Shown here: positions 43,212 to 55,849 of the stretch, piece after piece
Numbering within the stretch: position 1 is the first letter of the stretch
Layout: the number at the start of each line of letters is the position of its first letter
NCBI GenBank assembly: GCA_020310875.1
Contig: CM035428.1
Span: 107,449,682-107,513,681, forward strand
Direction of reading: 5' to 3'
Origin: Ceratopteris richardii
Lineage: Eukaryota; Streptophyta; Polypodiopsida; Polypodiales; Pteridaceae
Length of the DNA stretch: 64,000 nt
Translations under genes and position numbers: made by a program
The notes under the pieces: generated by a model
Databases searched by the model: none
What the model was told of the DNA's origin: nothing
Seen by the model: only the letters and a program-made list of their open reading frames with translations

Positions 43212-44371
43212 GAGAGCTTGGAGGACGAGTGTGTGACGGTAAAACGTAGAGTAGCGACGTTGGAAGGTTAAAAAAAAAAAAAAAAAATCACCATTTTCAG
43301 TTCAGTTTTTGAGTTTTTCTTCTCCTTCATCTTCATCATCATCACCATCTCCACCCACCTTCATCTTCTCAGCTTTTTCCATCTTCTAGAGTACATTCAC
43401 CTCATTTTTCACTTGTGCTTGTGAGAAGGAACCTTAAAGAGGGTGCAGAACTGAAACGCAGAAGAAATACGCCTCAATATACCCAAAAATTGAGTGAGCA
43501 GCCCCGGATGTGACGAAACCTGCACCAAGTATCGTGAATGCAATATCGCGGTTTTGAAGGGAGGCTTTGCATCTACAGACACATAGGGGTGACAAGGAGG
43601 ACACAAGGTACTCATATTTGCAAAAGTTTTTTAAATTGGACTCCAAAAAATCTAAGTATCGTGTTTCTCCTGCGGTTGAGGTATCCGGATACTTGAGTAT
43701 CGTGAACTCTTGTGGTCGAGTATCGCGACACTTGCAAGTCGTCGAATATCGTGTATCGTGGAGTATTTCTCACGATACTTGGGAAAGATCGTGTATTGTG
43801 GAGGCAGCTTCTCGCGATACTTGTTGGATATCGAGTATCGTCGAAAACTTCTCATGATACATGTGAAGTATCGAGTATCGTAGAGATAAAAAAACGATAC
43901 CTGATGGATATCGGATATCGGATATCATTGAATTTACAAGTATCGAGTATCGTGTGATCCGTGGTTGCGATACCTACCAAGTATCGAGTATCATGTGATC
44001 CTGATCGCGATACCTACCAAGTATCGAGTATCGTGTTTTCTAAGTATCGAGTATCGTGACATCCCAAGTATCGTGTATCGTGACTTCCCAAATATCGTGT
44101 GTCGTGGGAATTCCAAGTATCGTGTATCGTGATTTTTTCGTGATACCTACCCAATATCGTGTATCGTGTGGCTCAAGTATCGAGTATCGTGGACTAATTT
44201 CTGTGTCAAGTATCGTGTATCATGTGCTTCCAAAGATCGCGATACTTGATTAGTATCGTCTATTGCCTCTTTTGAAGCATTTCCTGAGAGGCCCTGTTTC
44301 CCTGTTTTAACCCCCAGAACCCTGAACTGGCATAACTTTCTCATATGAAATCCGTTCGGAGTAATCTTTGG
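43212..44371 (+). other. U2 leader with TATCG array
   Basis: TTC/ATC tract at about 43318-43380, then from 43655 to 44265 an array of AGTATCGAGTATCGTG-type words with palindromes such as TATCCGGATA (about 43680), then the three-word block (44329-44371). The block runs straight into RT coding sequence at TTTATTGGAGCGTG; gag, protease 1 and the RT N-terminus are absent. Confidence 0.85.
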
Positions 44372-45276
44372 TTTATTGGAGCGTGTTGCAGGCAAGGAAG
44401 TTTATAGCTTTCATTTTTAGGTAACAACCAAGTAGCCATTGCCCCAAAACATCAACACAAAACAAGTTTTGCCACAAAATGAGGAATCTTTGCATTTCGT
44501 GTGATGCCATTTGGTGTCACTAATGCACCTGCAACATTCCAAAGGCTCATGTGTCATGTCTTCAAAGAGTTCTTGGGGAAGAGCTTAGAAGTATATGTGG
44601 ATGATTTATGTGCACATTCCCAACAGAGAAGATACCACATTCCCGAGCTCAGACAAATTTTCAACGTGTAGAGAATATCGAGTTTGTCTAAACCTAGAAA
44701 AGTGTGTGTTCATGGTACGACAAGGTAAAATCTTAGGTCATATTGTTTCTAAAAATGGAATGTCAACAGAGGAGGACAAGGTAAGAGCCATAGCAGAGTT
44801 GCCAAGGCCAAGAAATGTTAAAGAGGTACAAGCCTTTATGGGGCATTGTGGATATTACTGTAGGTTTATCCACATGTATGCAATCATAGCTAAACCTCTT
44901 AAATTTTGAGTGGAACAAGGAACGTGAGAATTCCTTCAGTGAGCTGAAGAGACGTTTGTGCTCAGCACCAATACTAACCACTCCTGATTGGAATAAACCA
45001 TTCCATGTCCATGTGGGTGCATCCAATCATGCTATAGGATGTGTGCTAGCACAACCCACAGGTGAAGGAAATCGAGATTTGCCGATAGCATATGCTAGTA
45101 GGCAATTAAATGTGGCTGAACGAAACTATACGACAACCGAGAGAGAAGGTTTATGGATGGTATATGCTATGAAAAATTTTAGACACTATTTATTGGCTAA
45201 CAAGTTCAAGTTTTTTTTACTGATCATCAAGCCTTATTGTATTTGGTCAATAAACCTTGCAATACAGGATGCTTAG
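44372..45276 (+). pseudogene. pol: U2 RT core and RNase H
   Basis: Begins inside RT (WRVAGKEVYSF equivalent) and shares with U1 the missing LDG of motif A and the TGA. It also has private damage: two bases are lost near 44665 (CAACGTGTAG) and a deletion of about 14-19 bp near 44900 removes LYGLLTN. YVDD and the RNase H region HVGASNHAIG (Asp replaced by Gly) are seen. The poly-T frameshift near 45215 is shared with U1, U3 and U4. Confidence 0.85.
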
Positions 45277-46316
45277 TAAGATGGTTCCTCTTACTAATGG
45301 AATACGATTTTGAAGTGGTTGTCAGGAAAGGTAGAACCCACCTCAGGGCAGATCACCTTTCTCGCATCACTTCCGGAGAGTCACCACAAGGAGTGTCAGA
45401 TGAACTGCCTGATGCTTATCTGTCCAATTTAGAAGTTGTTCCTAAATGGGCAAATAAGTTGGTACCAGTCCTAACCTTCAGCCCTGCAAATAAAAATGTG
45501 AAAACGAATAAAGAAGAAGTAGTGAGATCACAAAAAGATCAAATATTGGTAGGGAGCATGTACAAACAAGATACAAAGGGTGTACTAGCTTGTTGTGTCA
45601 AGGACGATGAATATACTAGTTGGTTGCAAGAAGCTCATGAAGGAATGCTAGGAAATCACTACTCTAAACAAAGAACATTGCAGAATCCAAAACGTTTAGG
45701 AGTGTATTGGCCTAACATGGACAAGGAAATACATGAGTGGATTAAGAATTATCCAGTGTGTCAGATGACACCCCCAATGGAGCATGCTACCCTTTACCAC
45801 GTGTCATTAATTCCAGATTGGAGTGCTCGATTGGTGGACTTTATGAGATTGGGGACACTACCTAGTGAGGCTAGTCTAGCAAGAAGACGAAGCATGGAGC
45901 AAGCGGCTCAAGACTATGACTTAGTAGGAGATAGTCTATATCGAAGAGGCAAAGATGGTTATTTAAGACTATGCGTTCATGAATCAGATTATTTGAAAGT
46001 CTTAGAAACTGCACATAGTGGTGTTGTAGGTGGGCACTTTGGGCCTGAGAGAGTAATCAAGACCATTCTATTCTCAAGACTTTGGTGGCCCACTCTTTAT
46101 ATGGATGCACATACCTACGTGAAGAAATGTGAGACATGCCAACGTGCTCAATACCCAATTAGAAATTGGACAGAATGTTGTGCTACCATTGCATTCCTAA
46201 TCCCAGCCTTGAAAGTAGCACAAGAGCATGAGTGGAATGGACATGAATTGTCCTCTAGGATCTTTGATCTAGAATGCTTAGGTGAGACAAGGGTACGAGC
46301 AGCAATGGGCATCTAA
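45277..46316 (+). pseudogene. pol: U2 duplicated H2C2 modules and core-deleted integrase
   Basis: A long open stretch (from about 45237) holding both zinc modules: AHEGMLGNH with YPVC, in which the first Cys is changed to Tyr (KNYPVC), and AHSGVVGGHFG with CETC. The same core deletion as in U1 follows (YPIRNW to LIPALKV), then the frame ends at the GI-stop position shared by all array units. Confidence 0.83.
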
Positions 46317-47310
46317 AACGGCAAAAGGCATACTTTGATGCCCATATAAAGGATAAAGGGTTGAAAGAAGGAGATCTGGTGCTAGTTTATACGCTCAAAC
46401 AACATGCCCGAAAATTGGAGAAATGAGGATATGGACCCATGATCATTAATAGAATCTCCACTAGTGGTGCAGTTCAATTGGCCACTTTAGAAGGTGATAT
46501 CTTGCCAAACTATATTAGTGGATGCCAAGTCAAGCTATATCAAGAACCTCTTACAGAGGAAATGCTAATGCGATTCAACACTGCTAAGAAGCAAAAAGAA
46601 GAAGAGTTGAGAGTTAGAGAAGAAGCACAAGCCGAGGTGAGAGAGCGCATTAGGCAAAATAAGTTAAGGTGACCGAACCTAGATGCCAACTCGAAAGCCC
46701 CAAAATATCACATGGACATGTGCCAAAAATCAGACGCGATTACTTCTCGAATCATCGACCGATGCCCCTTTGTGACGATAGAGGTAGGACAAGAAAAGTG
46801 TGTAAGGACCATGAGAGCATTAGTTGACTCTAGTGCAACAACTAGTGCAGTTAGACTTTCATACTGCCAAGACCCACAATTGAACATCAAACCCATAGAA
46901 GCATATCTCATAGGATTGGGAGGTGTGGAAACCCCTTGTTTGGGCGAGGTGGAACTTCCCTTCTACATTCAAGATGTTCCAATGAAAGTCAAAATGCTGG
47001 TGTGTTAGGATGAGGACCTTACAGAGCCACTTGTCTTGGGTCAAGATTGGATTTATGACCATGCAGTCAACTTGAACCTAAGAAGTCAACTTCTTCAAGT
47101 TTGGGTACGTGAACAATGTATTACATTAGAATTATAGAACTGCATGCTCACAGATCATGGCACCACACACTCTCTTAGCTCCTCTAAGACCAATCTTCAC
47201 GAACAAGATGCTATGTGTGTCAAAAGCTCTATGACCCAGAAGGATTCAATCATGGAAGAACAGTTGCAAAGGCACACAGACCTTCCTTCTTCTCCGAGGA
47301 GTAAAGCATA
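46317..47310 (+). pseudogene. pol: U2 integrase C-terminus and second protease domain
   Basis: C-terminal domain, charged helix, then protease 2, where DSG is now DSS (LVDSSATTSAV, about 46825) and the TAG before LVLGQDWIYDH is shared with the other units. The tail to L3 matches that of U1. Confidence 0.8.
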
Positions 47311-47936
47311 TTTTGAAGCCCAAGGTCAAGCACAGGCATAAAAGCGCATCAAGGAAGTGGAGACACAAGAAGAAGGAGCAAGTAGGGAGCTCCAAGAAGC
47401 ACCTGTCAAATTTTCAGAAGAAATCCCTATAAAAGTAGTGATTTTTATCACTAGAAATCATTGTAAATACCATTTTCTATTTTTACAAATCCATTTTGTT
47501 CAAGCCAAGGAGTCCTTGAGCTTGAGGAGTATTAGATGTAGCATACTACCAATTTTCATAATTTTTAGATTCCGTTTGAGCCCCCAAATAAGCCCGAGAA
47601 CCTAATTTGTAACTAGGTCGGACACTAGGTCTGGACAGGGCCAAAACCACTCAAAAACTATAAAAAGGGCTGGAAAGCTTATTTTTTGGGTTAGCTTGTT
47701 GTACATTTCAGCTTTGTAAGAGATTTCTTTTGTAATCGAAGATCTTCCATTGTTCCACTCTTTGTTCTTAACTTGTGCACGTGTGTCTATATGTGTGTGC
47801 ATGCTTGTGTGCTTACACTCACGCACTTGTGTCACCACTTGCTCGCGGTTTTCATACCGGTCCTCACGTCTCCACCGATTGACATTTATGAGGTGAAGCT
47901 CCTCACGTTGGTACTCACCATTGTGCTAGAGTGACA
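47311..47936 (+). repeat. Gypsy array LTR L3
   Basis: 626 bp. The first bases are TTTTGAAGCC, so the terminal TG is mutated. TATAAAAAG at 47659-47667. Confidence 0.83.
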
Positions 47937-47943
47937 CCAAATT

Positions 47944-47961
47944 TGGCACCGTTGCCGGGGA
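47944..47961 (+). other. Primer binding site after L3
   Basis: TGGCACCGTTGCCGGGGA: one CpG to CpA change from the tRNA-Asp complement. Confidence 0.8.
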
Positions 47962-49122
47962 GAGAGCTTGGAGGAGGAGTGTGTGACGGTAAGACGTAGA
48001 GTAGCGACGTTGGAAGGTAAAAAAAAAAATAAAAAAAATCACCATTTTCAGTTCAGTTTTTGAGTTTTTCTTCTCCTTCATCTTCACCATCATCACCATC
48101 TCCACCCACCTTCATCTTCTCAGGTTTTTCCATCTTCTAGAGTACATTCACCTCATTTTTCACTTGTGCTTGTGAGAAGGAACCTTAAAGAGGGTGCAGA
48201 ACTGAAACACAGAAGAAATACGCCTCAATATACCCAAAAATTCAGTGAGCAGCCCTGTATGTGACGAAACCTATGCCAAGTATCGTGAATGCAATATCGC
48301 GGTTTTGAAGGGAGGGTTTGCATCTACAGACACATAGGGGTGACAAGGAGGACACAAGGTACTCATATTTGAAAAAATTTTTTAAATTGGACTCCAAAAA
48401 ATCCAAGTATCGTGTTTCTCCCGCGGTTGAGGTATCGCGATACCTGAGTATCGTGAACTCCTGTGGTCGAGTATCGCGACACTTGCAAGTCGTCGAATAT
48501 CGTGTATCGTAAAGTATTTCTCACGATTCTTGGGAAAGATTGCGTATCGTGGAGGCAGATTCTTGCGATACTTGTTGAATATCGAGTATCGTCGAAAAGT
48601 TTTCACGATACATGTGAAGTAACGAGTATCGTAGAGATCAGAAAACGATACCTGACGGATATCAGATATCGGATATCGTTGAATTTCCAAGTATCGAGTA
48701 TCGTGTGATCCCTGGTCGCGATACCTACCAAGTATCGAGTATCGTGTGATCCTAGTCGCAATACCTACCAAGTATCGAGTATCGTGTTTTCTGAGTATCG
48801 AGTATCGTGACATCCCAAGTATCGTGTATCGTGACTTCCCAAATATCGTGTGTCGTGGGAATTCCAAGTATCGTGTATCGTGATTTCTTCGTGATACCTA
48901 CCCAATATCGTGTATCGTGTGCCTCAAGTATCGAGTATCGTGGACTTATTTCTGTGTCAAGTATCGTGTATCATCTGCTTCCAAGTATCGTGATACTTGA
49001 TTAGTATCGTCTATTGCCTGTTTTGAAGCATTTCCTCAGAGGCCCTGTTTCCCTGTTTTAACCCCCAGAACCCTGAACTGGCATAACTTTCTCATACGAA
49101 ATCCGTTCGGAGTAATCTTTGG
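47962..49122 (+). other. U3 leader with TATCG array
   Basis: Array at 48406-49010, including the perfect palindrome AGGTATCGCGATACCT (48430-48445). Three-word block at 49079-49122, fused to RT at the same point as in U2. Confidence 0.85.
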
Positions 49123-50043
49123 TTTATTGGAGCGTGTTGCAGGCAAGTAAGTTTATAGCTTTAATTTTCAGGTAACAACCAAGTAGCCATTGCCCCAAAA
49201 CATCAACACAAAACAGCTTTTGCCACAAAATGAGGAATCTTTGCATTTCGTGTGATGCCATTTGGTCTCACTAATGCACCTGCAACATTCCAAAGGCTCA
49301 TGTGTCATGTCTTCAAAGAGTTCTTGCGGAAGAGCTTAGAAGTATATGTGGATGATTTATGTGCACATTCCCAACAGAGAAGATACCACATTCCCGAGCT
49401 CAGACAAATTTTCAACAAGTGTAGAGAATATCGAGTTTGTCTAAACCCAGAAAAGTGTGTGTTCATGGTACGACAAGGTAAAATCTTAGGTCATATTGTT
49501 TGTAAAAATGGAATGTCAACAAAGGAGGACAAGGTAAGAGCCATTGCAGAGTTTCCAAGGCCAAGGAATGTTAAAGAGGTACAAGCCTTTATGGGGCATT
49601 GTGGATATTACTGTAGGTTTATCCACATGTATGCAACCATAGCTAAACCTCTTTATGGGTTGCTGACAAATTTTGAGTGGAACAAGGAACGTGAGAATTC
49701 CTTTAGTGAGCTGAAGAGACGTTTGTGCTCAACACCAATACTGACCACTCGTGATTGGAATAAACCATTCCATGTCCATGTGGATGCATCCAATCATGCT
49801 ATAGGATGTGTGCTAGCACAACCCACAGGTGAAGGAAACCGAGATTTGCCGATAGCATATGCTAGTAGGCAATTAAATGTGGCTGAACGAAACTATACGA
49901 CAACCGAGAGAGAAGGTTTATGCATGGTATATGCTATGAAAAATTTTAGACACTATTTAATGGCTAACAAGTTCAAGTTTTTTTTACTGATCATCAAGCC
50001 TTATTGTATTTCGTCAATAAACCTTGCAATACAGGATGCTTAG
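49123..50043 (+). pseudogene. pol: U3 RT core and RNase H
   Basis: Same start point, motif A loss, TGA and poly-T frameshift as U1/U2. From about 49252 the frame is open through MPFGLTNAPATFQR, YVDD and HVDASNHAIG. It is one of the better-preserved RNase H copies, but has no functional polymerase. Confidence 0.85.
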
Positions 50044-51083
50044 TAAGATGGTTCCTCTTACTAATGGAATACGATTTTGAAGTGGTTTTCAGGAAAGGTA
50101 GAACCCACCTTAGGGCAGATCACCTTTCTCGCATCACTTCAGGAGAGTCACCACAAGGAGTGTCAGATGAGCTGCCTGATGCTTATTTGTTCAATTTAGA
50201 AGTTGTTCCTAAATGGGCAAATAAGTTGGTACCAGTCCTAACCTTCAGCCCTGCAAATAAAAATGTGAAAACGAACAAAAAGAAGTAGTGAGATCACAAA
50301 AAGATCAAATATTGGTAGAGAGCATGTACAAACAAGATACAAAGGGTGTACTAGCTTGTTGTGTCAAGGACGATGAATATACTAGTTGGTTGCAACAAGC
50401 TCATGAAGGAATGCTAGGAAATCACTACTCTAAACAAAGAACATTGCAAAATCCAAAAACGTTTAGGAGTGTATTGGCCTAGCATGGACAAGGAAATACA
50501 TGAGTGGATTAAGAATTGTCCAGTGTGTCAGATGACACCCCCAATGGAGCATGCTACCCTTTACCACGTGTCATTAATTCCAGATTGGAGTGCTCAATTG
50601 GTGGACTTTATGAGATTGGGGACACTACCTAGTGAGGCTAGTCTAGCAAGAAGACGAAGCATGGAGCAAGCGGCTCAAGACTATGACTTAGTAGGAGATA
50701 GTCTATATCGAAGAGACAAAGATGGTTATTTAAGACTATGCGTTCATGAATCAGATTATTTGAAAGTCTTAGAAACTGCACATAGTGGTGTTGTAGGTGG
50801 GCACTTTGGGCCTGAGAGAGTAATCAAGACCATTCTATTCTCAGGACTTTGGTGGCCCACTCTTCATATGGATGCACATACCTACGTGAAGAAATGTGAC
50901 ACATGCCATTGTGCTCAATACCCAATTAGAAATTGGACAGAATGTTGTGCTACAATTGGATTCCTAATCCCAGCCTTGAAAGTAGCACAAGAGCATGAGT
51001 GGAATGGACATGAATTGTCCTCTAGGATCTTTGATCTAGAATGCTTAGGTGAGACAAGGGTACGAGCAGCAATAGGCATCTGA
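50044..51083 (+). pseudogene. pol: U3 duplicated H2C2 modules and core-deleted integrase
   Basis: A stop and shift near 50286 (KTNKKK then TAG) and an extra A at about 50457 break the frame. Zinc module 1 (AHEGMLGNH, CPVC) and module 2 (AHSGVVGGHFG, CDTC) are complete. The core deletion is as in U1. Confidence 0.83.
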
Positions 51084-52076
51084 AACGGCAAAAGGCATAC
51101 TTTGATGCCCATATAAAAATAAAGGGTTGAAAGAAGGAGATCTGGTGCTAGTTTATACGCTCAAACAACATGCCCGAAAATTGGAGAAATGAGGATATAG
51201 ACCCATGATCATTAATAGAATCTCCACTAGTGGTGCAGTTCAATTGGCCACTTTAGAAGGTGATATCTTGCCAAACTATATTAGTGGATGCCAAGTCAAG
51301 CTATATCAAGAACCTCTTACAGAGGAAATGCTAATGCGACTCAACACTACTAAGAAGCGAAAAGAAGAAGAGTTGAGAGTTAGAGAAGAAGCACAAGCCG
51401 AGGTGAGAGAGCGCATTAGGCAAAATAAGTTAAGGCAATCGAACCTAGATGCCAACTCGAAAGCCCCAAAATATCACATGGACATGTGCCAAAAATCAGA
51501 CGCGATTACTTCTCGAATCATCGACCGATGCCCCTTTGTGACCATAGAGGTAGGACAAGAAAAGTGTGTAAGGACCATGAGAGCATTAGTTGACTCTGGT
51601 GCAGCAACTAGTCCAGTTAGACTTTCATACTGGCAAGACCCACAATTGAACATCAAGCCCATAGAAGCATATCTCATAGGATTGGGAGGTGTGGAAACCC
51701 CTTGTTTGGGCGAGGTGGAACTTCCCTTCTACATTCAAGATGTTCCAATGAAAGTCAAAATGCTGGTGTGTTAGGATGAGGACCTTACAGAGCCACTTGT
51801 TTTGGGTCAAGATCGGATTTATGACCATGCAGTCAACTTGAACCTAAGAAGTCAACTTCTTCAAGTTTGGGTACGTGAACAATGCATTACATTAGAATTA
51901 GAGAACTGCATGCTCACAGATCATGGCACCACACACTCTCTGAGCTCCTCTAAGATCAATCTTCACGAACAAGATGCTATGTGTGTCAAAAGCTCTATGA
52001 CCCAGAAGGATTCAATCATGGAAGAACAGTTTCAAAGGCACACAGACCTTCCTTCTTCTCCGAGGAGTAAAGCATA
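51084..52076 (+). pseudogene. pol: U3 integrase C-terminus and second protease domain
   Basis: The 189-residue frame 51205-51774 joins the C-terminal domain, the helical part and protease 2 without the internal TGA of U1 and U2 (RQSN at that place). LVDSGAATSPV keeps DSG; LVLGQDRIYDH has Trp to Arg after the shared TAG. Confidence 0.82.
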
Positions 52077-52702
52077 TTTTGAAGCCCAAGGTCAAGCACA
52101 GGCATAAAAGCGCATCAAGGAAGTGGAGACACAAGAAGAAGGAGCAAGTAGGGAGCTCCAAGAAGCACCTGTCAAATTTTCAGAAGAAATCCCTATAAAA
52201 GTAGTGATTTTTATCACTAAAAATCATTGTAAATACCATTTTCTATTTTTACAACTCCATTTTGTTCAAGCCAAGGAGACCTTGAGCTTGAGGAGTATTA
52301 GATGTAGCATACTACCAATTTTCATAATTTTTAGATTCCGTTTGAGCCCCCAAATAAGCCCGAGAACCTAATTTTGAACTAGGCCGGACACTAGGTCTGG
52401 ACAGGGCCAAAACCACTCAAAAACTATAAAAAGGGCTGGAAAGCTCATTTTTGGGGTAAGCTTGTTGTACATTTCAGCTTTGTAAGAGATTTCTTTTGTA
52501 ATCGAAGATCTTCCATTGTTCCACTCTTTGTTCTTACCTTGTGCACGTGTGTCTATATGTGTGTGCATGCTTGTGTGCTTTCATTCACACACTTGTGTTA
52601 TCACTTGCTCGAGGTCTTCATACCGGTCCTCACGTCTCCACCGATTGACATTTATGAGGTGAAGCTCCTCACGTTGGTACTCACCATTGTGCTAGAGTGA
52701 CA
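52077..52702 (+). repeat. Gypsy array LTR L4
   Basis: 626 bp, starts TTTTGAAGCC like L3. TATAAAAAG at 52425-52433. Confidence 0.83.
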
Positions 52703-52709
52703 CCAAATT

Positions 52710-52727
52710 TGGCAACGTTGCCGGGGA
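52710..52727 (+). other. Primer binding site after L4
   Basis: TGGCAACGTTGCCGGGGA, two changes from the tRNA-Asp complement. Confidence 0.75.
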
Positions 52728-53887
52728 GAGAGCTTGGAGGATGAGTGTATGACGGTAAGACGTAGAGTAGCGACGTTGGAAGGTAAAAAAAATAAATAAA
52801 AAAATCACCATTTTCATTTCAGTTTTTGAGTTTTTCTTCTCATTCATCTTCATCGTCATCACCATCTCCACCCACCTTCATCTTCTCAGTTTCTTCCATC
52901 TTCTAGAGTACATTCACCTCATTTTTCACTTGTGCTTGTGAGAAGGAACCTTAAAGAGGGTGCAGAACTGAAACACAGAAGAAATACGCCTCAATATACC
53001 CAAAAATTGAGTGAGCAGCCCCGGATGTGACGAAACGTGTGCCAAGTATCGTGAATGCAATATCGCGGTTTTGAAGGGAGGGTTTGCATCTACAGACACA
53101 TAGGGGTGACAAGGAGGACACAAGGTACTCATATTTGCAAAAATTTTTTAAATTGGACTCCAAAAAATCCAAGTATCGTGTTTCTCCCGCGGTTGAGGTA
53201 TCGCGATACCTGAGTATCGTGAACTCCTGTGGTCGAGTATCGTGACACTTGCAAGTTGTCGAATATCGTGTATCGTGGAGTATTTCTCACGATACTTGGG
53301 AAAGATCGTGTATCGTGGAGGCAGATTCTTGCGATACTTGTTGGATATCGAGTATCGTCGAAAAGTTTTCACGATACATGTGAAGTATCAAGTATTGTAG
53401 AGATCAGAAAACGATACTTGACGGATATCGGATATCGGATATCGTTGAATTTCCAAGTATCGAGTATCGTGTGATCCCTGGTCGCGATACTTACCAAGTA
53501 TCGAGTATCGTGTGATCCTGGTCGCGATACCTACGAAGTATCGAGTATCGTGTTTTCTGAGTATCGAGTATCGTGACATCCCAAGTATCGTGTATCGTGA
53601 CTTCCCAAATATCGTGTGTCGTGGGAATTCCAAGTATCATGTATCGTGATTTCTTCGCGATACCTACCCAATATCGTGTATCGTGTGGCTCAAGTATCGA
53701 GTATCGTGGACTTATTTCTGTGTCAAGTATCGTGTATCATCTGCTTCCAAGTATCGCGATACTTGATTAGTATCGTCTATCGCCTATTTTGAAGCATTTC
53801 CTGAGAGGCCCTGTTTCCCTGTTTTAACCCCCAGAACCCTGAACTCGCATAACTTTCTCATACGAAATCCGTTTGGAGTAATCTTTG
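52728..53887 (+). other. U4 leader with TATCG array
   Basis: Array at 53171-53785, near-identical in word order to U3. Three-word block at 53844-53887, same fusion to RT. Confidence 0.85.
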
Positions 53888-54809
53888 GTTTATTGGAGCG
53901 TGTTGCAGGCAAGGAAGTTTATAGCTTTAATTTTCAGGTAACAACCAAGTAGCCATTGCCCCAAAACATCAACACAAAACAACTTTTGCCACAAAATGAG
54001 GAATCTTTGCATTTCGTGTGATGCCATTTGGTCTCACTAATGCAGCTGCAACATTCCAAAGGCTCATGTGTCATGTCTTCAAAGAGTTCTTGCGGAAGAG
54101 CTTAGAAGTATATGTGGATGATTTATGTGCACATTCCCAACAGAGAAGATACCACATTCCCGAGCTCAGACAAATTTTCAACAAGTGTAGAGAATATCGA
54201 GTTTGTCTAAACCCATAAAAGTGTGTGTTCATGGTACGACAATGTAAAATCTTAGGTCATATTGTTTCTAAAAATGGAATGTCAACAGAGGAGGACAAGG
54301 TAAGAGCCATAGCAGAGTTGCCAAGGCCAAGGAATGTTAAAGAGGTACAAGCCTTTATGGGGCATTGTGGATATTACTGTAGGTTTATCCACATGTATGC
54401 AATCATAGCTAAACCTCTTTATGGGTTGCTGACAAATTTTGAGTGGAACAAGGAACGTGAGAATTCCTTTAGTGAGCTGAAGAGACGTTTGTGCTCAGCA
54501 CCAATACTGACCACTCCTGATTGGAATAAACCATTCCATGTCCATGTGGATGCATCCAATCATGCTATAGGATGTGTGCTAGCACATCCCACAGGTGAAG
54601 GAAACCGAGATTTGCCGATAGCATATGCTAGTAGGCAATTAAATGTGGCTGAACGAAACTATATGACAACCGAGAGAGAAGGTTTATGCATGGTATATGC
54701 TATGAAAAATTTTAGACACTATTTATTGACTAACAAGTTCAAGATTTTTTTACTGATCATCAAGCCTTATTGTATTTGGTCAATAAACCTTGCAATACAG
54801 GATGCTTAG
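53888..54809 (+). pseudogene. pol: U4 RT core and RNase H
   Basis: Shares motif A loss, TGA and poly-T shift. A private stop (CCATAAAAG, about 54217) lies where other copies have Glu. YVDD and HVDASNHAIG are present. Confidence 0.85.
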
Positions 54810-55849
54810 TAAGATGGTTCCTCTTACTAATGGAATACGATTTTGAAGTGGTTGTCAGGAAAGGTAGAACCCACCTCAGGGCAGATCACCTTTCTCGCAT
54901 CACTTCAGGAGAGTCACCACAAGGAGTGTCAGATGAACTGCCTGATGCTTATCTGTTCAATTTAGAAGTTGTTCCTAAATGGGCAAATAAGTTGGTACCA
55001 GTCCTAACCTTCAGCCCTGCAAATAGAAATGTGAAAACGAACAAAGAAGAAGTAGTGAGATCACAAAAAGATCAAATATTGGTAGGGAGCATGTACAAAC
55101 AAGATACAGAGGGTGTACTAGCTTGTTGTGTCAAGGACGATGAATATACTAGTTGGTTGCAACAAGCTCATGAAGGAATGCTAGGAAATCACTACTCTAA
55201 ACAAAGAACATTGCAGAATCTAAAACGTTTAGGAGTGTATTGGCCTAGCATGTACAAGGAAATACATGAGTGGATTAAGAATTGTCCAGTGTGTCAGATG
55301 ACACCCCCAATGGAGCATGCTACCCTTTACCACGTGTCATTAATTCCAGATTGGAGTGCTCAATTGGTGGACTTTATGAGATTGGGGACACTACCTAGTG
55401 AGGCTAGTCTAGCAAGAAGACGAATCATGGAGCAAGCGGCTCAAGACTATGACTTAGTAGGAGATAGTCTATATCAAAGAGGCAAAGATGGTTATTTAAG
55501 ACTATGCGTTCATGAATCAGATTATTTGAAAGTCTTAGAAACTACACATAGTGGTGTTGCTGGTGGGCACTTTGGGCCTGACAGAGTAATCAAGACCATT
55601 CTATTCTCAGGACTTTGGTGGCCCACTCTTCATATGGATGCACATACCTACGTGAAGGAATGTGACACATGCCAACGTGCTCAATACCCAATTAGAAATT
55701 GGACAGAATGTTGTGCTACCATTGGATTCCTAATCCCAGCCTTGAAAGTAGCACAAGAGCATGAGTGGAATGGACATGAATTGTCCTCTAGGATCTTTGA
55801 TCTAGAATGCTTAGGTGAGACAAGGGTACGAGCAGCAATAGGCATCTGA
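54810..55849 (+). pseudogene. pol: U4 duplicated H2C2 modules and core-deleted integrase
   Basis: The best-preserved array copy of this part: one open stretch (from about 54770) with both zinc modules intact (AHEGMLGNH/CPVC; THSGVAGGHFG/CDTC, His ligands kept) and the common core deletion. It could encode a zinc protein of about 359 residues if expressed, though no start signal is evident. Confidence 0.83.

Noticed and set aside
43567..44253. Open frames on both strands in the U2-U4 leaders
   Set aside because: Same repeat artefact; not conserved between U1 and U2-type arrays.
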